A DNA stretch of 64,000 nt, from NCBI RefSeq assembly GCF_018687735.1, contig NZ_CP061304.1, forward strand, positions 124,001 to 188,000, written 5' to 3'. Made by a program: the position numbers and the translations under genes. This stretch comes from Polynucleobacter sp. MG-5-Ahmo-C2 (GTDB taxonomy: Bacteria > Pseudomonadota > Gammaproteobacteria > Burkholderiales > Burkholderiaceae). The notes beneath the pieces were generated by a model. That model did no database searches. It had not been told where the DNA came from and saw only the letters and a list, made by a program, of their open reading frames with translations. Positions 28,818-39,376 of the stretch are shown here, piece after piece; the stretch's first letter is position 1, and every line of letters starts with the position of its first letter.

Positions 28818-30454
28818 GCCCAAGAATAAATATGTTGAATATAGAAAACACTTTTGCTAATCCAGCCTTCATAGAAGATGCGGGCTACCAAGCGCCGCAT
28901 CGTTTTTTGATTATGGGTCTGGGCGAGTCTGGAGTTGCTATGGCGAAGTGGTGCCTGGGTAATGGCGCGGCTGTTCGTCTAATAGACACCCGTGAGCAGT
29001 CTAAATTTTCTGAACGCCAAAATGCTTGGCTTGATGAATTAAAAATGGCCGGACTGAAAGATATTCAATTCGGACCATTAGTCGATGAATTGTTAGTAGA
29101 TATTGATGTTATCGGCGTTAGTCCTGGTTTATCCCCGCTACAGGAGCCCACTCAATCATTTTTAGTGAAGGCTAGAAAAGCCAGAATTGATGTTTGGAGC
29201 GAAATCGAGTTCTTTGCTCGCGCAATTGCGGCATTAACTCGCATGGCGCAGGCAGCTGAATCAAACCATGAAGCAGCAGTGTTGGCGATTACCGGCACGA
29301 ATGGAAAAACAACTACCACTGCATTAACAGGACAACTCTGTGAGCGTGCCGGGAAAAAGGTTGCCGTAGCTGGAAATATTAGTCCTGCTGCATTAGATAA
29401 GTTAATGAGTTGCTTGAGCGCTGCAGACCAAATTGAAGATATGCCGGATATCTGGGTCCTTGAGTTGTCTAGCTTCCAATTGGTTTATACGCATACCCTT
29501 AATGCAACTGCAGCTACCGTACTCAATATCACCCAAGATCATTTGGACTGGCATGGTGATATGCAGGCATATGGAGATGCAAAGGCCAGGATATTTGGCC
29601 CCGACACAATTTGTATTTTGAATCGTGATGACTCTTTAGTGATGAATTTAATTTCTGATGATCAAAAAATAGAAAAATCGATTGTGACTTTTGGCTCTAA
29701 TAGTCCAGATGAGCAGGGTGCCTTTGGTATTGAGCATGACTTGCGTGCTGGCGGAATTGACTGGCTGGTATGGGCTGAGGTAGACGAGGATGTTGAGCCT
29801 AAACCAAAACGTCGTCGTAAATCTGCGGTGATTGAAGACAGCGAGCCGCTCCGCTTGAAGCGTTTAATTCCTGCTGATGCGTTGAGAATTCGTGGTCGTC
29901 ACAATGCATTGAATGCACTGGCTGCGCTGGCATTGGCGAGAGCTGCCAATTTACCAATGAATGTTCTTCTGCATGGTTTGCGTGATTACCATGGCGAGCC
30001 TCATCGTGTTCAGAGTATTGCGATTGTGAATGATGTTGAATATGTCGATGACAGCAAAGGGACTAATGTGGGGGCTACTGTAGCCGCTCTTAATGGCTTA
30101 GGTAGCAATGAATCCGGTAAGAGAATTTGGTTAATCGCGGGCGGCGATGGCAAGGGGCAGGACTTTAGTCCCTTGCGCGAACCTGCTTTACGATTTGTTA
30201 AAGGCGTTTTCTTGATTGGCAAAGATGGTGCTGCCATTGGTGAGGCCATAGGCAAGGACATTCCATGCACGATCAGTGGTAACTTGGAAACCGCTGTTAA
30301 GGCTGCGGCACAACAAGCTCAGTCTGGAGATTTGGTAATACTCTCTCCCGCTTGCGCGAGCTTTGACCAGTTTCAAGATTATATTGCCCGTGCCCAAGTA
30401 TTTATTGGTGAGGTTGAAGAGTTGGGAATGCGTTTTGAGGAGGCTCAAGCGTGA
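28814..30454 (+). CDS. murD: UDP-MurNAc-L-alanine:D-glutamate ligase
   Basis: Adds D-glutamate to UDP-MurNAc-L-Ala. [15 protein letters not shown] is the ATP motif; VLELSSFQL and [14 protein letters not shown] are MurD-typical. At 546 residues it is about 100 longer than E. coli MurD. Part of the excess is a charged insert near residues 320-345 ([14 protein letters not shown]), between the central domain and the RIRGRHN segment. The start is a GTG overlapping the mraY stop (GTGA); an ATG six codons later is an alternative. Confidence 0.95.
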   Translation: MSPRINMLNIENTFANPAFIEDAGYQAPHRFLIMGLGESGVAMAKWCLGNGAAVRLIDTREQSKFSERQNAWLDELKMAGLKDIQFGPLVDELLVDIDVIGVSPGLSPLQEPTQSFLVKARKARIDVWSEIEFFARAIAALTRMAQAAESNHEAAVLAITGTNGKTTTTALTGQLCERAGKKVAVAGNISPAALDKLMSCLSAADQIEDMPDIWVLELSSFQLVYTHTLNATAATVLNITQDHLDWHGDMQAYGDAKARIFGPDTICILNRDDSLVMNLISDDQKIEKSIVTFGSNSPDEQGAFGIEHDLRAGGIDWLVWAEVDEDVEPKPKRRRKSAVIEDSEPLRLKRLIPADALRIRGRHNALNALAALALARAANLPMNVLLHGLRDYHGEPHRVQSIAIVNDVEYVDDSKGTNVGATVAALNGLGSNESGKRIWLIAGGDGKGQDFSPLREPALRFVKGVFLIGKDGAAIGEAIGKDIPCTISGNLETAVKAAAQQAQSGDLVILSPACASFDQFQDYIARAQVFIGEVEELGMRFEEAQA

Positions 30455-31722
30455 ATCTAAAAGACAAATTTTTCCCTCAAAATCGCTTAGGCTTAGATCG
30501 CTTCTGGAATTTTTCAAGGGGGGGTATTGATAACTTCCGAACTGGCTTGAGAGATGCTGTATCTGGAGTAGAGCAAACTCGCTCACGCATGATGGAATAC
30601 GATCAATTGCTCGTATGGGCAGTTCTTTCTTTAATGTTGATTGGCTTGGTAATGGTGTATTCCGCTTCAATTACTTTGGCTGATGGACCTAAGTACGCGA
30701 ATTACAGTAGTAATTTTTTCTTAATTCGTCACCTGATTTCTTTGGCGATTGCTGCAGGGGTGGGTATTTGGACTTTCAAGATTCCAACCAAGATATGGGA
30801 TCGCTATTCTCCATTGATTTTTGGATTTACCGTCTTGCTATTGATCGCAGTTCTGATTCCTGGTATCGGTAAGGGTGTGAATGGGGCAAAGCGTTGGATT
30901 CCGCTCGGCTTAATGAATTTTCAACCATCTGAGTTAATGAAATTTGCAGCTGTCATTTTTGCTGCAAGCTACACCGTGCAACGTCAAGAGTATTTGCACT
31001 CCTTTGTTAAGGGCATGTTGCCAATGGGTGTAGCCGTTGCATTGGTTGGCTGTCTTCTGATGGCCGAGCCAGACATGGGCGCATTTGTAGTGGTGGCATT
31101 TATTGCATTTGGCATCCTGTTCTTGGGCGGTATTAATGCCAAGCTCTTTGGGGGCTTGATTGCCGTGGGTTTGATGAGTGGTGCAACGATGATTGCACTT
31201 TCACCATTCCGTCGTGGCCGCATGCTCGCCTTCATGGATCCATGGCAGGTAGATAACGCTGCAAATAAGGGTTATCAGTTAACTCATTCCTTAATGGCTT
31301 TTGGTCGTGGGGAATGGTTTGGTACTGGACTGGGTGGCAGCGTAGAGAAATTGCATTACTTACCTGAGGCGCATACCGACTTCATCATGGCAGTAATTGG
31401 TGAGGAGCTAGGCTTCGTTGGTGTAGTTGTGATGATCTTCTTGTTTTATTGGATCGTACGACGCGCGTTCTTAATTGGCCGTACTGCACTGCAATTAGAT
31501 CGCAGTTTTGCCGGTCTTGCTGCTAAGGGTGTGGCAATTTGGATCGGCTGGCAAGCCTTTATCAATATGGGCGTGAATCTCGGTTTATTGCCAACCAAGG
31601 GGTTGACATTGCCATTAGTGAGTTACGGTGGCTCCGGAATTTTGATGAACGTTGTGGCGATTGCAATGTTGCTGCGGATTGATTATGAGAATCGTATTTT
31701 GATGCGCGGAGGGAAGTTGTGA
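30451..31722 (+). CDS. ftsW: Septal peptidoglycan glycosyltransferase FtsW (SEDS)
   Basis: SEDS-family polymerase that works with FtsI at the septum. About ten membrane segments are seen. SEDS motifs include VYSASI early, GANGAKRWI-like GVNGAKRWIPLG, FQPSELMKFA, EPDMGAF (with the catalytic aspartate) and the C-terminal LPLVSYGGSG. A cytoplasmic N-terminal stretch of about 45 residues precedes the first helix. GTG start preceded by GAGGAGG, overlapping the murD stop. Confidence 0.96.
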   Translation: MNLKDKFFPQNRLGLDRFWNFSRGGIDNFRTGLRDAVSGVEQTRSRMMEYDQLLVWAVLSLMLIGLVMVYSASITLADGPKYANYSSNFFLIRHLISLAIAAGVGIWTFKIPTKIWDRYSPLIFGFTVLLLIAVLIPGIGKGVNGAKRWIPLGLMNFQPSELMKFAAVIFAASYTVQRQEYLHSFVKGMLPMGVAVALVGCLLMAEPDMGAFVVVAFIAFGILFLGGINAKLFGGLIAVGLMSGATMIALSPFRRGRMLAFMDPWQVDNAANKGYQLTHSLMAFGRGEWFGTGLGGSVEKLHYLPEAHTDFIMAVIGEELGFVGVVVMIFLFYWIVRRAFLIGRTALQLDRSFAGLAAKGVAIWIGWQAFINMGVNLGLLPTKGLTLPLVSYGGSGILMNVVAIAMLLRIDYENRILMRGGKL

Positions 31723-32792
31723 CAAGACCTTCTATTTTGGTGATGGCTGGTGGTACTGGTGGGCATATTTTCCCAGGACTTGCTGTTGCTGAATATTTGC
31801 GTATCTGCGGTTGGAATGTGTCATGGTTGGGTAACCAAAGTGGCATGGAATACCGACTAGTGAAGTCTTGCGATTTTCCATTTGAAGCCGTTGAGTTTGG
31901 TGGTTTGCGCGGCAAGGGTCTTAAGGCCAAGTTGATGTTGCCCATCAATTTAATGCGTGCTTGCTTTCAAAGCTGGAAGATCATGCGTCGCATAAAACCT
32001 TCTGTGGTCTTGGGTATGGGCGGTTACATTACTTTTCCAGGTGGCTTGGTAAGTAAGTTATTAAAGCGCCCCTTAGTGCTACATGAATCAAATTCTGTAG
32101 CAGGTAGCGCAAATCGCGCGCTTACTAAAATTGCAATGCGCACATTGACTGGCTTTCCAAATACGATGGTGCATGCTGAGTGGGTAGGCAATCCTATTCG
32201 TGAAGAGTTTGAGCACATTCCAGCGCCCGCTTTGCGCTACGAACAGCGTCAAGGGCCTTTGTCTATATTGGTGGTGGGCGGTAGTCTGGGTGCAGCCGCT
32301 TTAAATGAAAGTATGCCTGCGGCTTTGGCATTGATTTCTAAAGATGCACGCCCTAGGGTGATTCATCAAGCGGGCGATAAGCATTTAGCCGATTTGCAGA
32401 AGCGCTATACCGACTTGGGCGTTGAAGCTGATGTGCTTCCCTTTATTGACGATATGCCATCTGCATATGCACAGGCAGATCTCGTGATTTGTCGCGCTGG
32501 CGCTATGACGGTTTCAGAGTTAGCAGCCTGCGGCGTTGCTTCTTGCTTAATTCCTTTTCCATACGCAATTGACGATCATCAAACTGCTAATGCAAAATTT
32601 TTAGCTGATGCAGATGCTGCGATTTTATTGCCCCAGCAATACCTCAACCCTCAGGATTTAGCGTCAATGATTCAAAACTTTAACCGTGCGGACCTAAGAG
32701 ATATGGCTTTGCGTGCACATGCTTTGGCTAAACCACATGCGACTCAACGAGTAGCTGAGGTTTGCGCAGATTGTGCGGGGGTAGGCGTATGA
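31719..32792 (+). CDS. murG: UDP-GlcNAc:lipid I GlcNAc transferase
   Basis: Makes lipid II on the cytoplasmic face of the membrane. Family 28 glycosyltransferase signatures are [19 protein letters not shown] at the N-terminus, [24 protein letters not shown] and the UDP-binding [15 protein letters not shown]. 357 residues. The GTG start overlaps the ftsW stop and is preceded by GGAGGG. Confidence 0.97.
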   Translation: MTRPSILVMAGGTGGHIFPGLAVAEYLRICGWNVSWLGNQSGMEYRLVKSCDFPFEAVEFGGLRGKGLKAKLMLPINLMRACFQSWKIMRRIKPSVVLGMGGYITFPGGLVSKLLKRPLVLHESNSVAGSANRALTKIAMRTLTGFPNTMVHAEWVGNPIREEFEHIPAPALRYEQRQGPLSILVVGGSLGAAALNESMPAALALISKDARPRVIHQAGDKHLADLQKRYTDLGVEADVLPFIDDMPSAYAQADLVICRAGAMTVSELAACGVASCLIPFPYAIDDHQTANAKFLADADAAILLPQQYLNPQDLASMIQNFNRADLRDMALRAHALAKPHATQRVAEVCADCAGVGV

Positions 32793-34225
32793 AGCATATC
32801 GTTCAACAAATCCATTTCATCGGTATTGGCGGTGCCGGTATGAGCGGTATCGCTGAGGTCTTATTGAACTTGGGCTATCAAGTATCTGGTTCTGATTTAG
32901 CCGAAGGCCCAGTAACAAAGCGTCTGCGGGAATTGGGTGCAGTGATTCATATTGGGCATGATCCTAAAAATATTGGCACTGCAGAAGCGGTGGTTATTTC
33001 CACTGCTGTCGCTGGAAACAATCCTGAAGTGCTGGCGGCACGTGCTGCAAAGATTCCGGTGATTCAGCGGGCGGTGATGTTAGGTGAGTTGATGCGCTTA
33101 AAACAAGGCATCGCTATTGCTGGCACACATGGTAAGACCACTACAACCAGTTTGGTTGCGTCAGTACTTGCTGAGGGTGGTTTAGATCCTACTTTTGTCA
33201 TTGGTGGAAAGCTGAATTCTGCTGGCGCTAATGCCCGTTTGGGCCGTGGTGATTTCATCGTCGTTGAAGCCGACGAATCTGATGCCTCTTTCTTGCAACT
33301 TTTCCCAGCAATGGAAGTGGTCACCAATATTGATGCTGACCATATGGATACCTATCAACACGATATGGCGAGATTGAAACAAGCCTTTGTACAATTTATT
33401 CAGCGCATGCCGTTTTATGGTGTAGCAGTGTTATGTATTGACGATACTAATGTACGTGACATTATTCCATTTGTATCTCAACCCATCTTGCGTTACGGAC
33501 TTTCTGATGATGCGGATATTCGGGCGAGTAATGTGCGTGCCGACGGTACTCGTATGCACTTTACGGTGGATCGCCGTACCGTTCGTAGACACGGTGCTAA
33601 ACCGGGCCCACTAAATGTGACGCTAAATTTACCAGGTTTGCACAATGTGCAAAATGCCTTGGCTGCAATTGGTATTGCTACAGAGTTAGGAGTTGGTGAT
33701 GAAGCAATTACAAAAGCACTCTCTGAATTTAGCGGTGTGGGTCGTCGTTTCCAGCGACATGGTGAGATTTCCCTGGCTTCCGGGGGAAGCTTCACGCTGA
33801 TTGATGATTATGGGCACCACCCAGTAGAGATGGCCGCAACTTTGTCTGCTGCTCGGGGCGCATTCCCAGACCGCCGTCTGGTACTAGCCTTTCAACCACA
33901 TCGGTTTACTAGAACGCGTGATTGTTTTGGAGAGTTTGTGCAAGTCCTCAGAAACTTTGATGCCTTGGTATTAACTGAGGTTTATCCCGCTGGAGAGGCA
34001 AAGATTCCTGGTGCGGATGGTAAGAGTTTAATGAAAGCTGCACTTGCAGAAGACAGGCATACAAAAGGCACTCTCAATTCTGCTGCGGTGGTCTTTGCAG
34101 TAAACGTTGCCGAAATGCCAGAGAAGTTATCTCAAGTATTAAAAGATGGTGACGTTCTAATCACGATGGGTGCGGGATCAATCTCTGCGCTACCTCATAC
34201 CTTAGCGGAGGCAAAGAGTGTCTAA
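32789..34225 (+). CDS. murC: UDP-MurNAc:L-alanine ligase
   Basis: First amino-acid ligase of the stem peptide. [18 protein letters not shown] binds [20 protein letters not shown] binds ATP, and [12 protein letters not shown] and [10 protein letters not shown] are MurC-specific. I start at MKHIVQQ, which overlaps the murG stop by four bases and is preceded by GGGGG-like purines; a start nine codons upstream would be an unneeded extension. 478 residues. Confidence 0.97.
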   Translation: MKHIVQQIHFIGIGGAGMSGIAEVLLNLGYQVSGSDLAEGPVTKRLRELGAVIHIGHDPKNIGTAEAVVISTAVAGNNPEVLAARAAKIPVIQRAVMLGELMRLKQGIAIAGTHGKTTTTSLVASVLAEGGLDPTFVIGGKLNSAGANARLGRGDFIVVEADESDASFLQLFPAMEVVTNIDADHMDTYQHDMARLKQAFVQFIQRMPFYGVAVLCIDDTNVRDIIPFVSQPILRYGLSDDADIRASNVRADGTRMHFTVDRRTVRRHGAKPGPLNVTLNLPGLHNVQNALAAIGIATELGVGDEAITKALSEFSGVGRRFQRHGEISLASGGSFTLIDDYGHHPVEMAATLSAARGAFPDRRLVLAFQPHRFTRTRDCFGEFVQVLRNFDALVLTEVYPAGEAKIPGADGKSLMKAALAEDRHTKGTLNSAAVVFAVNVAEMPEKLSQVLKDGDVLITMGAGSISALPHTLAEAKSV

Positions 34226-35231
34226 GGTAGATGCAAACCTCGGCATGTGGGGTGATCGCGTGAAGTACCAGTTATCTAGGCTGGATGTGAAATCACTTGG
34301 GCGTGTTGGCATTTTATTGGGTGGACGCTCTGGTGAGCGTGAGATTTCCCTAATGTCAGGCAATGGTGTTTTGGAAGCTTTACTTTCCAAGGGTGTGGAT
34401 GCGCATAGTTTTGATCCAGGTTTACGTTGCCCAACAGAGCTAGTAAAAGAAAAATTTGATCGCGTATTCATCTCTCTACATGGTCGCTATGGTGAGGATG
34501 GCACTATCCAAGGTTTGTTGGAGTTGTTAAATCTGCCATATACCGGTAGCGGTGTATTAGCTTCTGCTTTAGCAATTGACAAGATTGCGACTAAACAAAT
34601 TTGGCTAAGCAATGGCTTATCTACCCCAGATTTTGAAGAACTTACTGCAGGAAGTGATTGGAATGCAGTGGTGAAGAAGTTGGGCTTACCTTTGATTGTG
34701 AAGCCAGCGCACGAAGGTTCTTCGCTTGGCTTAACCAAAGTGAAGTCTGTAGATGAATTACCTGCTGCTTACCAACTCGCCGCAGGAATGGATAAAAAAG
34801 TAATCGCTGAGACCTGCATTGTGGGTGATGAGTTAACTTGTCCATTAGTGGGCCAGGGCGATACAGCTGAAGCATTACCTGTGATCAAAATTATTCCGCC
34901 ACAGGCGAATTACGACTTCCATAACAAGTACTTTTCAGATGAAACCCAGTACTTATGTCCAACTGGACTTGCCTCTGAAGTCAATGAGCGCGTTCAAGAG
35001 TTGGCTTTAGCTGCTTATAAAGCATTAGGTTGTCGCACGTGGGGTCGTGCTGATGTGATGCTTGATCAAAAAACTGGTAAGCCTTACTTACTAGAGATGA
35101 ATACTTCTCCAGGGATGACCTCCCATTCATTAGTGCCGATGGCAGCTAAGGCTGCTGGAGTGGCTTATGCAGATTTAGTGTTGTGGCTACTGATCCAAAC
35201 TTTGCAACAAAAAGAGAGTGCTGCTGCATGA
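34218..35231 (+). CDS. ddl: D-alanine:D-alanine ligase (DdlB type)
   Basis: ATP-grasp ligase making the D-Ala-D-Ala used by Mur[19 protein letters not shown] [38 protein letters not shown] and [17 protein letters not shown] are diagnostic, with the C-terminal [15 protein letters not shown] metal site. About 25 extra residues precede the core. The GTG start has GGAG about eight bases upstream and overlaps murC by eight bases. 337 residues. Confidence 0.96.
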   Translation: MSKVDANLGMWGDRVKYQLSRLDVKSLGRVGILLGGRSGEREISLMSGNGVLEALLSKGVDAHSFDPGLRCPTELVKEKFDRVFISLHGRYGEDGTIQGLLELLNLPYTGSGVLASALAIDKIATKQIWLSNGLSTPDFEELTAGSDWNAVVKKLGLPLIVKPAHEGSSLGLTKVKSVDELPAAYQLAAGMDKKVIAETCIVGDELTCPLVGQGDTAEALPVIKIIPPQANYDFHNKYFSDETQYLCPTGLASEVNERVQELALAAYKALGCRTWGRADVMLDQKTGKPYLLEMNTSPGMTSHSLVPMAAKAAGVAYADLVLWLLIQTLQQKESAAA

Positions 35232-36085
35232 ACACTCTTTTAGACCGGTTTGGAGATATTTTCTCCGTCATCATGTCACCACTGTGGAACTATCCAGAGC
35301 GGATGCAAAAGCTTAGCCGCTTCTTAATCCGCTGCTTCACTGTGATGATGGTGGTTGGGGTTTTGGGCTGGTTAAGTCAGAGACCTGTCTTCACTTTGAA
35401 GCAAATTCAGGTTGAGCCCGTTGCTGGTCAAACGCTAAATCATATTAATAAGTCTCTCGTGAAGCGTCAGGTAATAGAAACCGTGCAAGGCAATTTCTTT
35501 AGTGTGCGTTTAGAGGATGTAAAACGTGGCTTTGAGAGTATGCCGTGGGTACGCCACGCTAATGTTCGTCGAGTTTGGCCTAATGGTTTGGTTGTAAATA
35601 TTGAAGAGCAAAAGCCATTTGCTACTTGGGGCGGCGATGGTAGTAATACCTTGGTGAATACACATGGTGAGCTATTTGCTGGTCGCGTTTCGGAGTTAGT
35701 TGACGACAAGCGCTTGTTGGATTTTTCGGGCCCTGATGATGCTAGTAAAGAGGTGATGAGTCTTTACGAAAAAGCAAATAACTGGTTTAAGCCCTGGAAT
35801 ACTGAGGTGGTGAGTTTGGCCTTGACTGAGCGCTATGCATGGCATGTCAAGCTGTCGAACGGCATGAAGGTGGAATTTGGACGCGATGAAGAGAGCTCTG
35901 ATAGGAATTTAACGGAAGAACGTGTGGCACGTCTATTTAAGTATTGGCCGCAAGTGCAAGAGAAATGGGCTAACCGAGTCGATGCAGTCGATCTACGTTA
36001 TGCAAATGGTTTTGCAGTTCATCTTGCATCTGCAAGTTTGAAGAAGAGTGATGTAGACGGCAAAAAAAGTGAGCTGAAGCAATGA
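35228..36085 (+). CDS. ftsQ: Cell division protein FtsQ
   Basis: Bitopic divisome scaffold that binds FtsB/FtsL. A cytoplasmic N-terminus of about 30 residues precedes a membrane helix near 34-52 and a periplasmic POTRA domain ([19 protein letters not shown], then [19 protein letters not shown]), ending in the FtsQ beta domain ([20 protein letters not shown]). Start chosen at the ATG overlapping the ddl stop (ATGA). 285 residues. Confidence 0.95.
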   Translation: MNTLLDRFGDIFSVIMSPLWNYPERMQKLSRFLIRCFTVMMVVGVLGWLSQRPVFTLKQIQVEPVAGQTLNHINKSLVKRQVIETVQGNFFSVRLEDVKRGFESMPWVRHANVRRVWPNGLVVNIEEQKPFATWGGDGSNTLVNTHGELFAGRVSELVDDKRLLDFSGPDDASKEVMSLYEKANNWFKPWNTEVVSLALTERYAWHVKLSNGMKVEFGRDEESSDRNLTEERVARLFKYWPQVQEKWANRVDAVDLRYANGFAVHLASASLKKSDVDGKKSELKQ

Positions 36086-36094
36086 GGAATGTGA

Positions 36095-37324
36095 ATGAGT
36101 AAAGATAATCGCGACCTACTGGTAGGTTTAGACATTGGCACATCCAAGGTAGTAGCCTTGGTTGCAGAGCTAGGTCCTGACGGGCAATTCAATGTGGTTG
36201 GCGTTGGCCAAACGGCATCTAAGGGGCTAAAGAAGGGTGTCGTCGTTAACATTGAGGCAACTGTCCAGTCGATTCAAAAGGCTTTGGAAGAGGCTGAAGT
36301 GATGGCTGACCGTCAGATTGTTCAGGTCTTTACAGGGATTGCTGGAAATCACATTGTGAGTTTCAACTCGAGCGGTATGGTTGCCATCCGCGATAAAGAG
36401 GTGAGCGCTGGTGACGTTGAGCGTGTGCTGGAGACTGCTAAAGCGATCAATATTCCAACAGACCAACAAATTTTGCACATTCTTATTCAAGAATTCATCA
36501 TCGATGGCCAGGAAGATGTGCGTGAGCCTATTGGAATGAGTGGTTTGCGCTTGGAGGTAAAGGTTCACATTGTGACTGGTGCCGTAAGTGCGGCACAAAA
36601 TATTGTGAAGTGTGTGCGCCGTTGCGGTCTCGAGGTGAATGACTTAATTCTGCAGCCTTTAGCATCAAGTTTAGCTGTACTTACTGATGATGAAAAAGAG
36701 CTCGGGGTTGTCTTAGTCGATATTGGTGGAGGTACTACAGATATTGCTATCTACTGCCAAGGATCGATTCGCCATACAGCAGTGATTCCAATTGCGGGCG
36801 ACCAAATTACTAACGATATTGCAATGGCATTGCGTACGCCAACCATTGATGCCGAAGATTTAAAGATTGCTCATGGAATTGCGCGTCAAGAAATGGCCGA
36901 TCCAACCGCCATGATAGACGTCCCTGGCATGGGTGATCGTGACCCACGTCCAATGTCTAAGCAGGCTTTAGCTGCGGTGATCGAGCCCAGGGTTGAGGAA
37001 CTCTTTACTTTAGTTAGAGGGGTTGTGCGTGATTCTGGCTATGAAGATATGGTTTCTTCTGGAATTGTTCTGACTGGTGGCACAGCCTTAATGCCAGGGA
37101 TGGTTGAGTTAGCCGAGCAGGTTTTCTTAAGGCCGGCCCGAATTGGCACTCCAGAATATCGTGGCCACTTACATGAAGTATTGCGTAGCCCCAGGTATGC
37201 AACCAGCATTGGTTTACTTATGGAAGGTCAAGCACAGTTCTTGCGTGGTCGTCGTGTTTCTCAATCAGGCGCGTTGCAAGGAGTCATGTCGCGCATGAAG
37301 GAATGGTTTGCAGGAAATTTTTGA
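36095..37324 (+). CDS. ftsA: Cell division protein FtsA
   Basis: Actin-like ATPase that tethers FtsZ to the membrane. GLDIGTSKVVALVAE is the phosphate-1 motif, VVLVDIGGGTTDIAIY the phosphate-2 motif and GIVLTGGTALMPGM the adenosine motif. The last 15 residues (MSRMKEWFAGNF at the end) form the amphipathic membrane-targeting helix. 409 residues. Nine bases after ftsQ. Confidence 0.97.
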   Translation: MSKDNRDLLVGLDIGTSKVVALVAELGPDGQFNVVGVGQTASKGLKKGVVVNIEATVQSIQKALEEAEVMADRQIVQVFTGIAGNHIVSFNSSGMVAIRDKEVSAGDVERVLETAKAINIPTDQQILHILIQEFIIDGQEDVREPIGMSGLRLEVKVHIVTGAVSAAQNIVKCVRRCGLEVNDLILQPLASSLAVLTDDEKELGVVLVDIGGGTTDIAIYCQGSIRHTAVIPIAGDQITNDIAMALRTPTIDAEDLKIAHGIARQEMADPTAMIDVPGMGDRDPRPMSKQALAAVIEPRVEELFTLVRGVVRDSGYEDMVSSGIVLTGGTALMPGMVELAEQVFLRPARIGTPEYRGHLHEVLRSPRYATSIGLLMEGQAQFLRGRRVSQSGALQGVMSRMKEWFAGNF

Positions 37325-37372
37325 GTTTTTTCGTCGTCGTCAATGTAGTAAGTAATTTACCTAGGAGGGTAT

Positions 37373-38716
37373 ATGGAATTTGAAATGTTAGATCAAGAAA
37401 CAGCTGGCAAGACCATTATTAAAGTGGTTGGAGTCGGTGGCGCTGGCGGTAATGCTGTCCAGCATATGATCCGTCGTGGCGTTAACGGTGTAGAGTTCAT
37501 TTGCATGAACACCGATGCTGGCGCTTTACAGCGCTCTGAGGCATCTGTGAATTTGCAACTGGGTTCTAGCGGATTAGGTGCTGGTGCCAAACCAGAAATC
37601 GGCGCAGCCTCTGCTGAGCAAGCGCGTGCACGCATTGCAGATACATTACAAGGTGCGCATATGGTATTCATCACTGCGGGTATGGGTGGTGGTACTGGCA
37701 CGGGGGCAGCCCCCATCATTGCTCAAGTAGCAAAAGAAATGGGCATTTTGACCGTAGGCGTCATTAGCAAGCCATTTGATTTTGAAGGTGTGAAGCGTTT
37801 GAAAGTGGCCGAGAATGGAGCGGCCGAACTCGAGTCCTATGTAGATTCATTGATTGTGGTTCTCAATGAAAAACTCTTTGAGGTGATGGGTGAGGATGCC
37901 GAGTTTGATAAGGCTTTTGCTTGTGCAGATGATGTATTGCATAACGCAGTCTCTGGTATTGCAGAAATTATCAATGTTCAAGGTTTGATCAACGTTGACT
38001 TTGAGGATGTAAAGACCGTTATGGGTGAGCAAGGTAAAGCCATGATGGGAACGGCCACTGTTTCCGGCATGGATCGCGCACGTTTAGCTGCTGAAGCTGC
38101 AGTTGCATCTCCGCTGCTAGAGGGCGTTGATTTATCAGGAGCACGTGGCGTGTTGGTAAATATTACTGCTAGCCGCTCCTTAAAGTTATCTGAAACACGT
38201 GAAGTAATGGCTGCGATCCGTGGCTATGCTGCTGATGATGCAACCGTGATCTTCGGTACCGTGTATGACGAGAGCTTAGGTGATGCGTTGCGTGTAACTG
38301 TGGTTGCTACTGGCTTGAATAATCCTCTAGCCCGTAAAGCAAATCAGCCGGAAGTGGTTTGGAGACAGGCTACTGGTACTAGTGATGCAATGCCAACCAT
38401 GGCAGATCTCAATACTTTTGCCCCTGCTAGCGCATCTGCTGCCATGAGCAAAGTAGGCCTGGATTCTGCTCTCAGCACTAGTTCAGGTATGGCCTTGACT
38501 GGATCTGGCAGTACTCCATCGATTGCAGCTCAACCAGCAGCTAGCAGCAGTGTTGATTACAGCCAATATGATTTGCCACGGGTATTTCGTAGCTCCCGTG
38601 AGGCGACTCCTGCACCTACTTTAGGTGCAGATAGCTCTCCTCAGGCTAAATCCATGTTGGATAAAGGGGCTGATTACTATGAAATTCCAGCCTTTTTACG
38701 TAAGCAAGCAGACTAA
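37373..38716 (+). CDS. ftsZ: Cell division GTPase FtsZ
   Basis: Tubulin-like GTPase that forms the Z ring. The tubulin signature GGGTGTGAAP lies near residues 104-113, and NTDAGALQ and the T7-loop region NVDFEDVKTVM are present. A variable linker rich in Ala/Ser/Thr spans about 325-430, and the conserved C-terminal peptide reads YEIPAFLRKQAD, the FtsA/ZapD-binding tail. 447 residues. A good AGGAGGG site precedes the ATG. The 48-base gap after ftsA is the largest in the cluster downstream of ftsQ. Confidence 0.98.
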   Translation: MEFEMLDQETAGKTIIKVVGVGGAGGNAVQHMIRRGVNGVEFICMNTDAGALQRSEASVNLQLGSSGLGAGAKPEIGAASAEQARARIADTLQGAHMVFITAGMGGGTGTGAAPIIAQVAKEMGILTVGVISKPFDFEGVKRLKVAENGAAELESYVDSLIVVLNEKLFEVMGEDAEFDKAFACADDVLHNAVSGIAEIINVQGLINVDFEDVKTVMGEQGKAMMGTATVSGMDRARLAAEAAVASPLLEGVDLSGARGVLVNITASRSLKLSETREVMAAIRGYAADDATVIFGTVYDESLGDALRVTVVATGLNNPLARKANQPEVVWRQATGTSDAMPTMADLNTFAPASASAAMSKVGLDSALSTSSGMALTGSGSTPSIAAQPAASSSVDYSQYDLPRVFRSSREATPAPTLGADSSPQAKSMLDKGADYYEIPAFLRKQAD

Positions 38717-38729
38717 GTAAAGCTCAATA

Positions 38730-38819
38730 CAATAGGTAATTGCAAAATGCCAGCGCGGCGCCCCTCCGGACGACGAATCCCGCGCTTGCGTTGGCATGCT
38801 TACTAACAATTACTTATTG
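38730..38819 (+). ncRNA. Structured RNA element between ftsZ and the peroxiredoxin gene (unnamed)
   Basis: The strand folds into a long closed structure. A 13-bp outer stem (38730-38742 with 38807-38819, one G-U pair) encloses a 6-bp ATGCCA/TGGCAT stem (38747-38752 with 38792-38797). Inside it is a 6-bp GC stem (38753-38758 with 38780-38785) opposite a six-base bulge. The apical region 38759-38779 contains CCCCTCC, complementary to Shine-Dalgarno sequences. The G+C-rich core contrasts with the AT-rich flanks. The 3' arm ends at the first G of the peroxiredoxin ribosome binding site. It could be a cis-regulatory leader or a processed trans-acting small RNA. No T run follows, so it is not a standard terminator. 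I do not recognise an established family. Confidence 0.5.
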
Positions 38820-38827
38820 GAGATGTC

Positions 38828-39328
38828 ATGATTTCTGTAGGACAAAAATTACCTAACGCTACTCTTTATGAATTTTTTGATGAAGAGAGCGAAGGCTGCT
38901 CCTTGGGGCCAAATGCCTTTGAAGTTGAGAGGCTTGTAGCTGGCAAAAAAATTGTTATCTTTGCATTGCCTGGTGCATTTACGCCAACTTGTTCTGCAAA
39001 GCACGTGCCAGGATATGTTGAGCACTACGATGCAATTAAAGCAAAAGGCATTGATGAAATTTGGTGTATATCCGTAAATGATCCATTTGTAATGGGTGCT
39101 TGGGGACGCGATCAAAAAGTTGGGAAAAAGATTCGTATGATGGGTGATGGTAGTGCAGAATTTACCAAGAAGATGGGAATAGAGTTGGATCTAACTGCTC
39201 GTGGTTTTGGTGTGCGCTCAGACCGCTATGCCATGATTGTTGAGGATGGTGTAGTGAAATCTTTGGATCGCGAGGCTCCTGGTAAATTTGAGGTGAGTGA
39301 CGCGGCCTCAATTCTGAAAAAACTGTAA
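38828..39328 (+). CDS. Peroxiredoxin, Prx5/AhpE-like (thioredoxin-fold peroxidase)
   Basis: Reduces H2O2 and alkyl hydroperoxides through a peroxidatic cysteine. The active site PGAFTPTCSAKHVPGY (C55) is the Prx5 signature, with SVNDPFVMGAWG and the arginine in GFGVRSDRYAMIV completing the site. 166 residues, no glutaredoxin fusion, no signal peptide. GGAG lies six bases before the ATG, immediately after the structured RNA element. Probably cytoplasmic; the electron donor is not visible from sequence. Confidence 0.94.
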   Translation: MISVGQKLPNATLYEFFDEESEGCSLGPNAFEVERLVAGKKIVIFALPGAFTPTCSAKHVPGYVEHYDAIKAKGIDEIWCISVNDPFVMGAWGRDQKVGKKIRMMGDGSAEFTKKMGIELDLTARGFGVRSDRYAMIVEDGVVKSLDREAPGKFEVSDAASILKKL

Positions 39329-39376
39329 TTTGAGTTAATCAAGCAACGAATACCCCCTGAATTTAGAGATATCACC

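Noticed and set aside
30188..30670. 160-codon minus-strand frame across the murD-ftsW junction
   Set aside because: Antisense to two coupled, well-recognised genes and without a recognisable domain.
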